In this document: in pieces, positions 21,072-32,243 of the stretch
Numbering within the stretch: the first letter of the stretch is position 1
Layout: every line of letters starts with the position of its first letter
Origin: Albugo candida
Lineage: Eukaryota > Oomycota > Peronosporomycetes > Albuginales
Assembly (NCBI GenBank): GCA_040437565.1
Contig: JBDOQK010000011.1
Span: 496,001 to 560,000 of the forward strand
Reading direction: 5' to 3'
DNA: 64,000 nucleotides
Position numbers and translations under genes: made by a program
Notes under the pieces: generated by a model
The model's database searches: none
What the model was told of the DNA's origin: nothing
What the model saw: the letters and a program-made list of their open reading frames with translations, nothing else

Positions 21072-24000
21072 CTACATATTCCCGTGGTATCGATGTTTCA
21101 AGTTATACTCCGCGTTCAATTTTTTGAAAAGCGATTTCCCGGAAGCATTCAGCGATTGAAAAAGCTGTTCCTTCTCGTACGACGAACAAATATCCAGCAA
21201 TGCAAAATGACCGGCTTGCAACTTCTCCTGCACAGCGAGCCATAATGGAGTCGATACGGCGTGAAATTTTTCTTGTTCCTTCTCTGCAAATGCGGTCAGT
21301 GATTCCATCAACAAATACACAATGTGTTTGCGGAAGGATACGTCATGGGGCTTCATGTACCCATACAATCGCGTCAGATTCGAAGCCCATTGCTCCATAA
21401 TTCGATGATCTCGCGCACTGCCATTCAAACGCTTTGTGAAAGCGATCAAAACTCGCAACAAGCTGTTGGATGCGAATATCATTTGAGGAATGCAACTGAC
21501 AAGCGCACTAAAGTGATGTCGAAGTACACGGAGAAGCAGCATGTACGAATGTCTCCAAATCTCATCCATCAGAGGAAGGCTGTCAACCGTCAAAGCTCGT
21601 GATGCCAGCGTCTGAATGGGCTGAAAACCAAGCAAAATCGATGAAAGCTCGTGTGCTCGCCAAGTGAACATTTCGGGCGTGCAGAACAAAGACGCAAACA
21701 GCTTGAGCGCCATATTCAAAATAGCCAATTCCACAGACGTGTGTGTGTTTCCATCGAGTAAGCACCTTCCAAAGATCACAGCGCATTGCTCGACCATTTT
21801 CATCTTATAAGGAATCAATTCGTCTCGACGGGAAGCACTCACTTTGCGTCTATATCCCCCATCTCGCGAGTGGAACAACGCCGCATGGAGAGCTCTCAAT
21901 GACGCAAACACACGTATCAATGGACATGAGAGTTCCTCAACAGCTGTGAATACAAAAAGACGAAATTCTTTGGAACGAGCGTGTGCGAGTAACGCAGTTG
22001 TCACCATTTCAGCCTGGAAGCAAGTGTCCATGTGATCAGCTTGCAGGACGCATAATGCTGCTGCCAGTAAGCGGCCAAACCCTTTGGTGCATTGGCTGTC
22101 GTAAATGATACAATGGTTCTCGCATACAAGTAGATATAGCTTCCAGGCTGGAAGATTTGTTCGTGTGAGCTTGCTGGTTGTCAAAAGCTCTGTCATTGCC
22201 GCGCGAAAGATCTCACTGACGTCCGCGAAAAACGATTGGAGTGACAATGCGAGCTGTGGATGCTGATCTCTTACGGCGAGATAATATTGGAGTAGAGCGT
22301 ACACCAGCGAGAAGACGGAATTGTCAGTCGGCTGAATTGATTGCAGAGTTCCCACACACTTTTGAATAAAATGTGCTTCAAACGTTTGTGTGTCAATGGC
22401 TTTTTGTCTTCTGAGTCGAGCGAAAATTTCAATCAACAAAGCCGATCTCTCCAGTGACATCTCACAGAGTGATTCCAATAGCTGACTCTGCCATTCCGAG
22501 TGCCACTTGCAGCAAAATGCGACGATACTTTGCATCAGCGATTCCATTTCGACTCCATTTCGACCAAAATGGAACGCTGTAAATGCTTTCATCGCAATGT
22601 GAAAGTCCTCAGTCGGTACGGGGCCTTTCATCTCACACAAATGACACAGCTGCGAGGTAATCCATTGCGTGAGTCTCGTCTGAGCATCCACGCGCTCATC
22701 GCTCGATAGTGACATTTGAAGACGCATACTCGTGCTGAGAAGTGAAAGAATTGGCTCATTTGAACCGGGACTAGAGTCCAAGTATCCTTCAGGGAACGAT
22801 ATTAAAAGCCCATAGAATCGCATCAGAGAATTGGACGACGCGGTCTCCAACTGTCGAGCCATTTCCTCCACTGCGCGCGATATGGCTTTGTGGAACGGAA
22901 CGATCTCATAAAAAGAAGCATCTTGAAAAATACGACGAGGATGAGTCTCGCTGTCGTCTTCTTCGTGGACGTACGCGACAACCAATTCCAATAAAAGCGT
23001 ATCAACGAGATTCTCGGATAAAAGACCGGCGAGATCGCTTAGTGAGTACGCGATCTGACTCCAGCATCGTGCACGGACCACAAAGTGGGCTATTCGTTCG
23101 CCAAGCGGAGCACATGCCTCAGGCTCATTATCTTTACGTATGTGGAGCCAATGTGCACAGAATCTCAGTACGCCTCCATTCAATGATGAATTTTTATCCA
23201 GGGAATCCACGATGATGCATAGTCTTTGACCGATTGAAGTCGCATCGTTTGAGAAGAATGAAATGCGACCGAATGTGGAGGTCACGATACTCTCACTGAT
23301 ATCGTCGTACAAGGACGTGAGGGATCCAAACAGCGCCAATGTCTCCAATTCGCAACGGGAAATCGCACAAGTGCTCGATGATGGCAACATTTTGTCGGAA
23401 GGCAAAATTTGGTCGAATGTGGCGATCATCAGAGCGTCTAAAGCGTGTCGAGTGTCTGGAGTCACGTGAATTTGATACAAAAACGAGTCGAATAACATCC
23501 GAATGAGAGCCGCCAAAGCTGATTGAGAGTTCATACAAGCGCTTTGGAACGATTGCATGCAAAACGTCCAAAATGGTTCCATTTGTCCAGACGGTAATCG
23601 CGAAAAGGAATGAGAAATAGCGCTTTTCAGCTCTGTGTGACTCAGCAGATCACACAGCCGAATGCACGTGGTAGCGTCGTTGGCGGCTTGGAAACACGCG
23701 CTGTAAAACTCTTGTAACAGCCGCATCGATTCGAAGGCTTTGAGAACGCAAGCCATTCCGCGTGCGCAGTTTTCAGCTGATCCATTGGCGTGCATATGTC
23801 CGCATAATCGAAATACAGTCGGAAGCCAGTTTCCAATGAGATTGGGCGCACATTGTGCGGCATCGGCGATGATCGAGCAAATATGAGTTGATGTGACCTC
23901 ACTGATCGTCCCGACGTCTTTTGTGGCGATCAGAATCTTGGCGAATATCTTTTGGAGGATCTGGAAATTCTTTTTATCGTCTGTGTCTTCCGTAACCCGA

Positions 24001-25370
24001 TAGATATCTGCATGACGCAAGACGGTGAAAAGACCAGCTACTAAAGGAGCCGAAGTATTTAGACTTGTGTGCTCCGACTGACGCTTTGCTGCAGTAAAAA
24101 CGACTCCACAGAGTTCGGCCCAAAATCGAAATGGTGAGTGTGTCGCTGAGCTGCTGGACAGAATATGTCGATTGCGTTTCCGGCCTTTGGAAATTGGAAC
24201 GCAAATTGTGCTTGATATATCTTTTGAAAAATTTCGAATTCCAACAGTAAATCGACAACAAATGAGATCAATGAGTGTGACCACAGAGGCCTGCCAACTT
24301 GTGTCTGAGGCTTTTGCCAGAATCAGTGACAGCAATGCGTCAAAGAGATTGTGAGGGTAGGATACGAATTCCCGTTTGACGGCATGAGGAATGGAGACGT
24401 CATTTTTTTGTTTCTTGAGACTTTTCGGCTCTCTCTCATTGCAAAAGTGCTTGGTGTAGACGTATGAATTCTTGAATTCGCACAAAATCGTGTCGTCCAA
24501 AAGCCCTTCGACAAAAATTGAATCCACTTTGCTTTGTATCAAAGCGATTACGTCCGCAAGCGCTGAGATACGAGAGAATCGCTCGAATGAAACCCGAATC
24601 TTTACAAGTTGTTGCAACAAACCATTTTCGGACTTTGTCAGCGTCAAGAATGCCTTTTTCTTGTTTGTTTGGGCTCTTTGGAGATGCTTCAGTGTCGTTA
24701 AGAGAAGCACTTGCAATCTCATGAACGCTGTCACCCAGGAATCCGCTTTGTTTTCTAGTGAGCTTACCAGTTTTGGATAAGCTTTGTCGAAAATACTGCT
24801 CATCAAGCCCATCCACACGGAAACTGTCGGCTTGTACTTTGTGAATCGCGGAGCAAATGACAGTGAGAATGTATCGGAGGACTTGTAATCCAAAAGAAAA
24901 GAGAGAATATCAAATGTGATTGTGATGTTTTCTATTGATTCTGTCAAAACGGAGAGAAGAAGATTGCATGTGCTGACGGGAATGTAAATCACACGCATCT
25001 CTGACATTTCTTCTTTAATGAAAGCGAGCTTCAGGATGGCAGCATGTAGCAAGCGAATGGCGCGAAATGAGTCGACATGATGAGTTTCCAAGGTGTTTGT
25101 GCTTTGTGTGAGTATGTCGATAGCCAATTTGATGATTTCGTGCAATATTCGCGTCGGTGGAATGTTGCATCCATTCGAAAACTGTGTGATGCGGCAGGAC
25201 TGGCGTTCTGTTGACGCATCAGTACAAGATTCCTGTTCTAAAAACAGCAGCAAATGATCGAGCGTCAAGTCGTTACCATGGTCTTTTCTCTCTTTGGTGT
25301 TTTTATTTGTTGTACGTCTCCACCGCAGCAAATGTAGCAGAGCGCTGCTGTCCATGGCTTCAGTCGCCAT
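21072..25370 (-). CDS. Urb2/Npa2-like nucleolar pre-ribosomal factor
   Basis: Single exon, 1432 residues. It is mostly helical-repeat sequence without motifs in the first 1200 residues. The C-terminus matches the Urb2/Npa2 signature: a helical stretch (NLTRLYGYMKPHDVSFRKH, IVYLLMESLTAF), then LQAGHFALLDICSSYEKEQL and FKKLNAEYNLKHRYHG. In yeast Urb2 works with Npa1 and Dbp6 in early 60S pre-ribosome assembly in the nucleolus. The length is near that expected for this family. The start at ATG 25370 lies only 38 bp from the stop of the next minus-strand gene. Assignment rests on the C-terminal pattern. Confidence 0.75.
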   Translation of the reverse strand: MATEAMDSSALLHLLRWRRTTNKNTKERKDHGNDLTLDHLLLFLEQESCTDASTERQSCRITQFSNGCNIPPTRILHEIIKLAIDILTQSTNTLETHHVDSFRAIRLLHAAILKLAFIKEEMSEMRVIYIPVSTCNLLLSVLTESIENITITFDILSFLLDYKSSDTFSLSFAPRFTKYKPTVSVWMGLMSSIFDKAYPKLVSSLENKADSWVTAFMRLQVLLLTTLKHLQRAQTNKKKAFLTLTKSENGLLQQLVKIRVSFERFSRISALADVIALIQSKVDSIFVEGLLDDTILCEFKNSYVYTKHFCNEREPKSLKKQKNDVSIPHAVKREFVSYPHNLFDALLSLILAKASDTSWQASVVTLIDLICCRFTVGIRNFSKDISSTICVPISKGRKRNRHILSSSSATHSPFRFWAELCGVVFTAAKRQSEHTSLNTSAPLVAGLFTVLRHADIYRVTEDTDDKKNFQILQKIFAKILIATKDVGTISEVTSTHICSIIADAAQCAPNLIGNWLPTVFRLCGHMHANGSAENCARGMACVLKAFESMRLLQEFYSACFQAANDATTCIRLCDLLSHTELKSAISHSFSRLPSGQMEPFWTFCMQSFQSACMNSQSALAALIRMLFDSFLYQIHVTPDTRHALDALMIATFDQILPSDKMLPSSSTCAISRCELETLALFGSLTSLYDDISESIVTSTFGRISFFSNDATSIGQRLCIIVDSLDKNSSLNGGVLRFCAHWLHIRKDNEPEACAPLGERIAHFVVRARCWSQIAYSLSDLAGLLSENLVDTLLLELVVAYVHEEDDSETHPRRIFQDASFYEIVPFHKAISRAVEEMARQLETASSNSLMRFYGLLISFPEGYLDSSPGSNEPILSLLSTSMRLQMSLSSDERVDAQTRLTQWITSQLCHLCEMKGPVPTEDFHIAMKAFTAFHFGRNGVEMESLMQSIVAFCCKWHSEWQSQLLESLCEMSLERSALLIEIFARLRRQKAIDTQTFEAHFIQKCVGTLQSIQPTDNSVFSLVYALLQYYLAVRDQHPQLALSLQSFFADVSEIFRAAMTELLTTSKLTRTNLPAWKLYLLVCENHCIIYDSQCTKGFGRLLAAALCVLQADHMDTCFQAEMVTTALLAHARSKEFRLFVFTAVEELSCPLIRVFASLRALHAALFHSRDGGYRRKVSASRRDELIPYKMKMVEQCAVIFGRCLLDGNTHTSVELAILNMALKLFASLFCTPEMFTWRAHELSSILLGFQPIQTLASRALTVDSLPLMDEIWRHSYMLLLRVLRHHFSALVSCIPQMIFASNSLLRVLIAFTKRLNGSARDHRIMEQWASNLTRLYGYMKPHDVSFRKHIVYLLMESLTAFAEKEQEKFHAVSTPLWLAVQEKLQAGHFALLDICSSYEKEQLFQSLNASGKSLFKKLNAEYNLKHRYHGNM

Positions 25371-25408
25371 GACCTTTGATACCGGTTATATACTTGATGT
25401 AGACCACT

Positions 25409-26947
25409 TTATGTTAGTTCATCCTTGCCGCAAATCTCGGTTCGCATCATTTCTTTCATGAACCGCCCAAATTGGCTCATAATCGCTTTATCCTTTGGAT
25501 TTGTGTAGAATCGTAATTGAAAGCGAGAGAGCTCCAGTGCCATGGATTGTTGCTCGTACAAGACGCGTATCTGATCCAGCTTCTTGGTTGTCGATTCCAA
25601 GTCACTCTCCAGTCGCTTTGCGCGTTCCTTTTGTATTTGTAACTCATTGAGAGACGACGATTTCGCATGCTCCAAAGTCTTCTCACGAACAAACACTTCT
25701 TCCAATTCCGCTTGTAATGCAGCGAGCTGTAAACTTTTCTTTTGCATTTCCGTTGTCCAATNNNNNNNNNNNNNNNNNNNNNNNNNNNNNNNNNNNNNNN
25801 NNNNNNNNNNNNNNNNNNNNNNNNNNNNNNNNNNNNNNNNNNNNNNNNNNNNNNNNNNNNNTATGTTAGTTCATCCTTGCCGCAACTCTCGGTTCTCATC
25901 ATTTCTTTCATGAACCGCCCAAATTGACTCATAATCGCTTTATCCTTTGGATTTGTGTAGAATCGTAATTGAAAACGAGAGAGCTCTAGCGCCATGGATT
26001 GTTGCTCGTACAACACGCGTATCTGGTCCAGCTCCTTGGTTGTCGATTCCAAGTCACTCTCCAGTCGCTTTGCGCGTTCCTTTTGTATTTGTAATTCATT
26101 AAGAGACGACGATTTCGCATGCTTCAAAGTCTTCTCACGAACAAATGCTTCTTCCAATTCCGCTTGTAATGCAGCGAGCTGTAAACTTTTCTTTTGCATT
26201 TCCGTTGTCCAATCCTGAAACGGGCGAACGCTTAGCGTATCGATCACTTGACTCAGCTGCGAATTCTCTTTACGCAATATATGGACTTCTTGCTGCAGAT
26301 CTTGGACGAATTGTGCTTGATTCCTGTGCGTTTGTGTCATCGACTGTATGTCACATAATCTCTGATTCAATTCAATGTTCTCTTCAGTAACAGTGCTGCA
26401 TTTGGCGAGCGCTTGCTCATAAAGCCGGCGTTGAACTTGTGCCTTCTCTTTCAGACTATGATATTGATTCTGAAGGATCTTCACGTGCTGAGTCTGGTCA
26501 ATCAGCATATTGTTCATCATTGATAAGAGCGCCTTCTCCTCAGTCTTTCTTGATCGATCCAAATTCGACGGTTCTGAAGGAAGCGGCCTCACCACAGTCT
26601 CTTCATTTACGCCATCTGTCTGTGTCGCAGCACTTTTCTTGCGAGCTTTCTTTCCAACTGAAGGCCGTTTGTGATTATACGCCTACAAATACTCGCGCTT
26701 GAGGGGAACAATTGTCCAAGTTTGACAATTTACCAATCGTCTCTCGAGGGCTCGATTTTGCGTGAGTAGACTGCGCTTCTGTAGTATCAATTCGTTGATT
26801 ATGATTATGGGGTCGTGGGGCCGTTTTGATCGGGGCGAAGTATCTCCACTAAGCACAACATGGTTAGAGTTGCGTAAGTATGTGCACGGCAGTGCATGTA
26901 CGCTACGATGCAGCACGAAGTATCGTTTTGTCTTCTTTATGACGCAT
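25409..26947 (-). CDS. coiled-coil protein, interrupted by an allelic gap duplication
   Basis: Minus-strand gene starting at ATG 26947 (MRHKEDKTILRAAS), with a 58-nt intron to GDTSPRSKRPHDP, a second intron of about 69-84 nt whose ends are not fixed, and a long coiled-coil exon (heptads from LILQKRSLLTQNRALERRL to LQAELEEAFVREKTL and LDQIRVLYEQQSMALELS). A 100 N gap at 25762-25861 is flanked by two 352 bp copies; collapsing them gives about 315-320 residues ending MRTE-CGKDELT. The copies differ at several residues (for example EEAFVREKTLKH against EEVFVREKTLEH). A second duplication (26819-27268) repeats the start exon, giving an alternative ATG at 27222. Function unknown; a cytoskeletal or ciliary role is only a guess. 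Confidence 0.65.
25410..26213. repeat. gap-flanking direct duplication, 352 bp, diverged
   Basis: 25410-25761 recurs at 25862-26213 around the N gap 25762-25861. More than ten substitutions and no indel were seen, several changing residues of the coiled-coil protein. This looks like two alleles. Confidence 0.95.
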
Positions 26948-27268
26948 CTTGAAAAGTCTTTTGGCAGGAATACTCAAGAAATACAGACAAAAANNNNNNN
27001 NNNNNNNNNNNNNNNNNNNNNNNNNNNNNNNNNNNNNNNNNNNNNNNNNNNNNNNNNNNNNNNNNNNNNNNNNNNNNNNNNNNNNNNNNNNNNGGCCGTT
27101 TTGATCGGGGCGAAGTATCTCCACTAAGCACAACATGGTTAGAGTTGCGTAAGTATGTGCACGGCAGTGCATGTACGCTACGATGCAGCACGAAGTATCG
27201 TTTTGTCTTCTTTATGACGCATCTTGAAAAGTCTTTTGGCAGGAATACTCAAGAAATACAGACAAAAA
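26819..27268. repeat. gap-flanking direct duplication, 175 bp
   Basis: 26819-26993 recurs at 27094-27268 around the N gap 26994-27093. The copies appear identical. It contains the first exon of the coiled-coil gene. Confidence 0.95.
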
Positions 27269-27301
27269 AGGGACTCAATTTATATATAGGAGTTGCCTCA
27301 C

Positions 27302-27814
27302 TCATTGCACTCGTCGATTCGCTGAGGGAATCACAACATGAGGAGGGTATAGCCACACGTCAAATAAGACACTGTGCATGGGAATAGAACGGTACATGCC
27401 ACCTAGGTAGCCTTCTGCGTCTTTTGGATTGGAAAAAATACCTTGTCGACTCTCGCTTTTGCGTGTGAGTACTGCGGCCACTTGATGCATATCTTTTTCA
27501 ATTCGCCATGTGAGTTTCATGCATTCCGCAAAACATTCATGAGTCTGTCCTCCATACGTTTGAAGCACACTCCCTAACGTCGTACCCTTTTCGAGTTCTT
27601 TGAGGACATTGTAAAGTAGCTTTGAGGCTTTAATTTCCGCGATTGTTTTCTATAATATAAATTCAGTCGTTATCAGTGAAACATGACCAAGTACCTGAAG
27701 ATACGATTGCGCATCTCGATTAAAGTATAGGAGATCATTTTCTCGAATGTTAATGTGGATCCAAAGGCCGGACCCCTCGACGACGACAAATAGGCGGTTT
27801 TGAACACGAAACAT
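27302..27814 (-). CDS. small conserved-looking hypothetical protein
   Basis: Two exons around a 45-nt intron (gtactt...attatag), 155 residues, sum divisible by three. It starts at ATG 27814 with MFRVQNRLFVVVEGSGLWIH, a beta-rich opening, then a helical part (KTIAEIKASKLLYNVLKELE, GGQTHECFAECMKLTWRIEK) and a tail YPPHVVIPSANRRVQ. No signal peptide or membrane span. Its start is 37 bp from the stop of cyclin L on the same strand. Family not recognised; a small scaffold or complex subunit is possible but unsupported. Confidence 0.6.
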
Positions 27815-27851
27815 GATGCGTTATAGGAATAGCGGTACTACTTTATAAATT

Positions 27852-28868
27852 CTATGCTTTTCTTCGCTCGCGACTACGTCTCCTCGTGCGGTATCGCGTC
27901 CTTGAGCTTTGATGTGGCTCTGCTTCGGAGGCAAACCGTTTCTTTGGAGGTGAGGGATGTGGTGGAGACCATCTTGATCTCCTCACACGCTTTCGTGGTT
28001 GCTCGCTGCGTTTCTTTTCAACTGCATGAGCATCTTTGATTTCTATTTCACGAGGTTCCGATTCATGCTGGAAAGGATTGACTTCAGTCAGAGGATCGAG
28101 CCATTGAACTACATTCCTCTTATAGAGCTGTATGATTTCTTGGGCAATTGTGACCATTTCTTCTTGAGAAACCTCAAATAAAAGCCACCAAGGCGGATTG
28201 TCTGGAAGTTTGATTTGTAAAACTCGTCCAGCAAGAAAAATGGAAGCACAACCTATTGCTGCGGCTGAGAAGCGAGTCATCAAGTCGATACGGAGACTAT
28301 CATTTACGTATCCCCAAGCCTTTTGAGCAAGTTCCGTGCTACCATCTAAAATCTTTATATAATACAAAACGTATTTATGCGCATGCTCCATAACGTTGTA
28401 AATACTGAATCCGAGGTCAATGAGAAGTTGTCTCTCCAGCAAAATCATCCAATCGCGCCATTGTAAGTATGTATCGCTGTCCAAATCCAATAACTGATTC
28501 TCGATGCTAGTTTCTTTCCATCGACGGCGTTTATACATTGCGTAATAAACGGTTAATATCTCACTGATACGCGTCGGTGCTTCATCCACTTTGGCTGCGA
28601 GAAATAAGCACGCAAAACTGACGCGAAATGCGTCAAAGTCTCTCAGCGATTTCCGATAATAAAAGCGGTGAAGGATGGTTTGAGCAGTGACCATAACAAC
28701 TTGGGGAAGCTTTAAGAGCGTGCCCGCTTCTTGAATTAGTTCACAACCCCAGAAACGGTGATCCTTCTCGACTTGAGCGGATATTCCATCCCTTTGGGAC
28801 GGTGGATTCCGCAAAATCTCTTCAGGAAGCAGGGTACATACATACGGAATGATACGCGAATGGTCCAT
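27852..28868 (-). CDS. cyclin L-type cyclin with an RS-like tail
   Basis: Single exon, 338 residues. Two cyclin boxes: the first with LIQEAGTLLKLPQVVMVTAQ, RFYYRKSL and VSFACLFLAAKVDEAP; the second with YVNDSLRIDLMTRFSAAAIG, CASIFLAGRV and PPWWLLFEVSQEEM. This order is typical of cyclin L, the partner of CDK11/CDK12-type kinases in splicing control. The C-terminus is Arg/Ser-rich (RKRVRRSRWSPPHPSPPKKR, RTRYRTRRRSRERRKA), consistent with nuclear-speckle targeting. ATG 28868 gives the full first box. Confidence 0.88.
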   Translation of the reverse strand: MDHSRIIPYVCTLLPEEILRNPPSQRDGISAQVEKDHRFWGCELIQEAGTLLKLPQVVMVTAQTILHRFYYRKSLRDFDAFRVSFACLFLAAKVDEAPTRISEILTVYYAMYKRRRWKETSIENQLLDLDSDTYLQWRDWMILLERQLLIDLGFSIYNVMEHAHKYVLYYIKILDGSTELAQKAWGYVNDSLRIDLMTRFSAAAIGCASIFLAGRVLQIKLPDNPPWWLLFEVSQEEMVTIAQEIIQLYKRNVVQWLDPLTEVNPFQHESEPREIEIKDAHAVEKKRSEQPRKRVRRSRWSPPHPSPPKKRFASEAEPHQSSRTRYRTRRRSRERRKA

Positions 28869-28944
28869 GCCAATGACCCCTACGAATTCATGACCTGGAC
28901 AAGTTGATTTTCATGCAAAAGGTATGCGAAACGGTCTATTACTC

Positions 28945-29797
28945 CTAGTTTTTATCTCTCTTTCGAATGCACAATTGTGTTTGAAATTGAAAAGGGTTCG
29001 ACTGGGCATTGTAAACATGATCAGCGGCTTGTACGACATCCCAATGCCGTATTGCCATTGACTTGAGCTCGTAGTCAACGTCATGAAAGCGATACAAGAA
29101 AGTATCCGAGCAACGAGGACTTGAGGTCGAGTCTTCATTGAAGCGTTTGATAGCGCACAGCAACACAGTCTTCTTCACATCACCTGCAATTCGCGTCATC
29201 GCCTGATAGGAAATACGTAAAATACCGGAACTTTAGGAGCATAGACGTACCTGCACAACATTCCATGAAATGGATGAGTCGCTGATGATATAAATTATAT
29301 ATTCCGAATGGAATAAATTTGGGTCTCCCCGATACATTACGTAATGTCCGCCGTAATTCAATCCCGACTTTAATAGCCACTCGCGTTGACGGAAATGATT
29401 ATATGTTATAAAATGTGAAATAAATCGTTCCTCTGGCAGCAAGCTAGTCCAAATAGATCATGTGGTCACCATATACTGAGTATTGGAAAGAGCCTCACCT
29501 CGAAAACAGCGCCCATAAATATGAATTGGTCAATTTTGACTCGTTTTTCTCACTGTCCTTATCTCTCACGTTAGTGATCGATAGCCGTTTGGTGATTGCG
29601 ACCTGATAATATGCTTCCACGAGCGATAAAATCACCTGTGGCTGTCTCGTTGTATCGTTTTCAGATTGACTTGTCAAAGACGTTTGAGATGTGATACTGT
29701 TTTCTACGGCAAATCCCGTCAGCGACGCTCGCAAGTATGTCAAATCGTCCTTTTGAGCTGTCACAAGAACACGACAATCATCAATAATCCCAAACAT
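28945..29797 (-). CDS. SEN2: tRNA-splicing endonuclease subunit Sen2
   Basis: Three exons joined by 55-nt and 48-nt introns; the sum is 750 nt, 249 residues. The C-terminal catalytic domain of the tRNA-intron endonuclease is clear: REWLLKSGLNYGGHYVMYRG, then DPNLFHSEYIIYI, and VKKTVLLCAI. The Tyr (YVMYRG), His (FHSEY) and Lys (KKTVLL) match the catalytic triad of Sen2-type subunits. The N-terminal half (MFGIIDDCRVLVTAQKDD) includes an ALFSSLLPEERFISHF segment. It would cut the 5' splice site of tRNA introns in the nucleus or at mitochondria. It lies in tandem between cyclin L and the kinesin. Confidence 0.85.
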
Positions 29798-29892
29798 CAG
29801 AGCCCTTCAACATTTGATATATTATAAGGATCCTTTCGTAGGATTTCGTATTCTACTCGTGTTATATCAATAAATTACCTTTAATAAAGCAT

Positions 29893-32030
29893 TCATGACT
29901 GCACTTGACTCGGAGGTTGCTGACGATCCAATAATTTCTTTTTGGTTGCAGCTGCATGTTTCAGAAACTTCTCGTCGCGAGATCTCATCATGTGACGCTG
30001 TGCTTCTATCAATTCCTGCTCTTGCTGTAACTTGGAAAGCTCTCTTTTCTCCTTCTCAATGTACCAAGCCTGTAATTTCGCTTGTTTTGCAAGCGCTCGT
30101 TGTGACGATTCGAGTATCTTTTCAGCGTCTTTAGCGCTACTATTGGATCCATCGCTATCACACTGCATTATCTGATCGGATAAAGTGCGATTTCGCATGC
30201 GATACATAATCTCTGTGGGTCGTTTATTCTTCACATTCGCTGTTGGAGTCGAGGGAGATGACGTGGTTGTTCGGATTCGTACGGAAGGCTTTTGCGTCCC
30301 AACACCGGAGAGAGCGATTCCAATACCACCTTTTTTCGAATGCGTTTTTCGACGATTTCCGTCCACTAAAACCCCGTCAAATAATTGCGCATAAATGCTG
30401 CGAAGATCTTCTTCCTCAATTTCGTACTTGAAAAAACGATCAGAGGCTTCCTTCAATTGTCGCAAAACAAACTCTAATCGCTATTGAGAACGCTTAGTAG
30501 GCTATACCGCGTAGTATCAAAGCATCCGCTTACCTCTTTAGCCAAAATGGCACTACTTTCTACTGCTGGAACGACAGCGTTAGACTGTACGCTGGCTTTC
30601 AATTGATCGAGCTGCCTTCGATAGCCTTCAAGCTGTTGTGTCAAATCTCCATTTTGTTCCATTAATTGCACAAGGCGTTGTGCGACACCACTTCCGTCGT
30701 CATTCTCTTGCACTCCAGATTCTCGATCAAAGCCATTTTCAATCAGCCCTTCTGTCGTGTTGCTGTGAGAGGGGTGAGAAGATTGCAATAGCGCCACCAG
30801 TTCGCGTAATTGTACAATCTGCTTTTCCAATTTCGCGACATATTCAGGACTGATTTCCTTCTGTTCATTGATTCGGGCGCATATCATCACCTGTTTAGCA
30901 CGATCTGCAAATTTGAGCGTTGAAATGGATTCATCGATGCAGTCCATTGATGGAGACAATGTCGCGATGATCTTGGTTTTGGTATTGCCTCCCAGTGAAT
31001 CCTGCAGTAATCTCGTCAATTTGGAATCTCGATACGGAATGTGAGTATTTCCTTGCTTATGAACGGAAGATAATGCCGCAATACAGCGGCCCAATGTATG
31101 AAGACTGAGATTGATATTTGTCATTTCTGCAACGTGGTGATCCTACAAAAGGGTTAAGATACTCGACAATATATTATCGCATAAATCCTTACAAGCATCT
31201 CCGACTCCATATTCCATTTCTCAGACCCGGCAAGATCAACCAGATTTAATTTGGATTTAAGTATAGTTCCATCCGCCTTGCATTGCTCCAACAACAGCTG
31301 AAAGACGCTGTGACTACGACTACTTACTTGATTCATATGTGTCGATCGGATAGCTCGAAACTGCTCTCCGCTTCGTAGCAGATGCATACAATCCGCCACA
31401 GTGTGTACTGCATACTCTGAAATCCCATTCACATACATTCCATTTTTACGATCCTCCACGATCTCCAAAGGATTCTCCATCCGTTCATCTCGCAATAGAT
31501 CATAAATGTGTTCGTTGTAAACCTGCACAAACGAACAAAATAGCTTTGCGTGGGTATTCTTCTCCATGTCACTTATCAGGCGAGAACTTTGCAATTCCCG
31601 CAAAGATGTCTTTGACCGCTCGTGGAATGACACCGGCCTGATTGTTCTGCTTACTGCTTAGTTTATACACGGCCGAATCATTCTCGACTCCAAACATTGT
31701 ATATGACTTGCCACTCCCAGTCTGACCGTACGCAAACAAAGTCGAGTTGAAGCCGTCTAAAAACGCGGTAGTGCATTCCTTCACGCGATCGTAAATATCG
31801 ATTTGTGTGCAATGACTGTCAAAAATCGCGTCGTACTTGCATTTGATCGTTGTGTCTGATGTTTTGACTTCGATTGTCTGACCGTCCACCGCCCGAATGG
31901 AAGCGACATTCGAACCTGCAGCCTCACGATCAACAAATGGGCGTATACGAATGTAGACTTGTATATTCTCAGATGGAGTACGGCGAGGATCAGCTACATT
32001 GGATCCCGATGGAGAGATCACAGGAAGCAT
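29893..32030 (-). CDS. kinesin-family motor protein, with an apparent one-base frameshift
   Basis: N-terminal motor: [16 protein letters not shown]-loop [16 protein letters not shown], switch [10 protein letters not shown], switch [15 protein letters not shown], then [32 protein letters not shown] and ATLSPS. A neck and coiled coil follow ([19 protein letters not shown]) and a basic, Gln-rich helical tail. Introns of 50 and 53 nt are inferred. Between GIAKFSPDK and [20 protein letters not shown] the frame shifts by one base near 31569-31600. No intron fits, and removal of one base restores both the kinesin alignment and divisibility by three (about 677 residues). It transports cargo on microtubules; the subfamily is not assigned. 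A fragment motor or real pseudogene is less likely because everything else is intact. Confidence 0.85.
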
Positions 32031-32243
32031 TTACTTCAATGGGACTGCTGGTCAAGAAAGTGTAGACACGTATCTCGCTGTTGGGTTACTCTGAGCCTCG
32101 AAGGCTTCATGTTGTTGCTATTATTACCCGATGAAAACAGATTCCGTTACGTCTATATGACATAACGCTTGCGCTTTTTTGTGTGTGAAGACATTGAGAA
32201 TGTCCAATTGGAGAAAAATTGGTGCTGATCAAGAATCCAGGAA

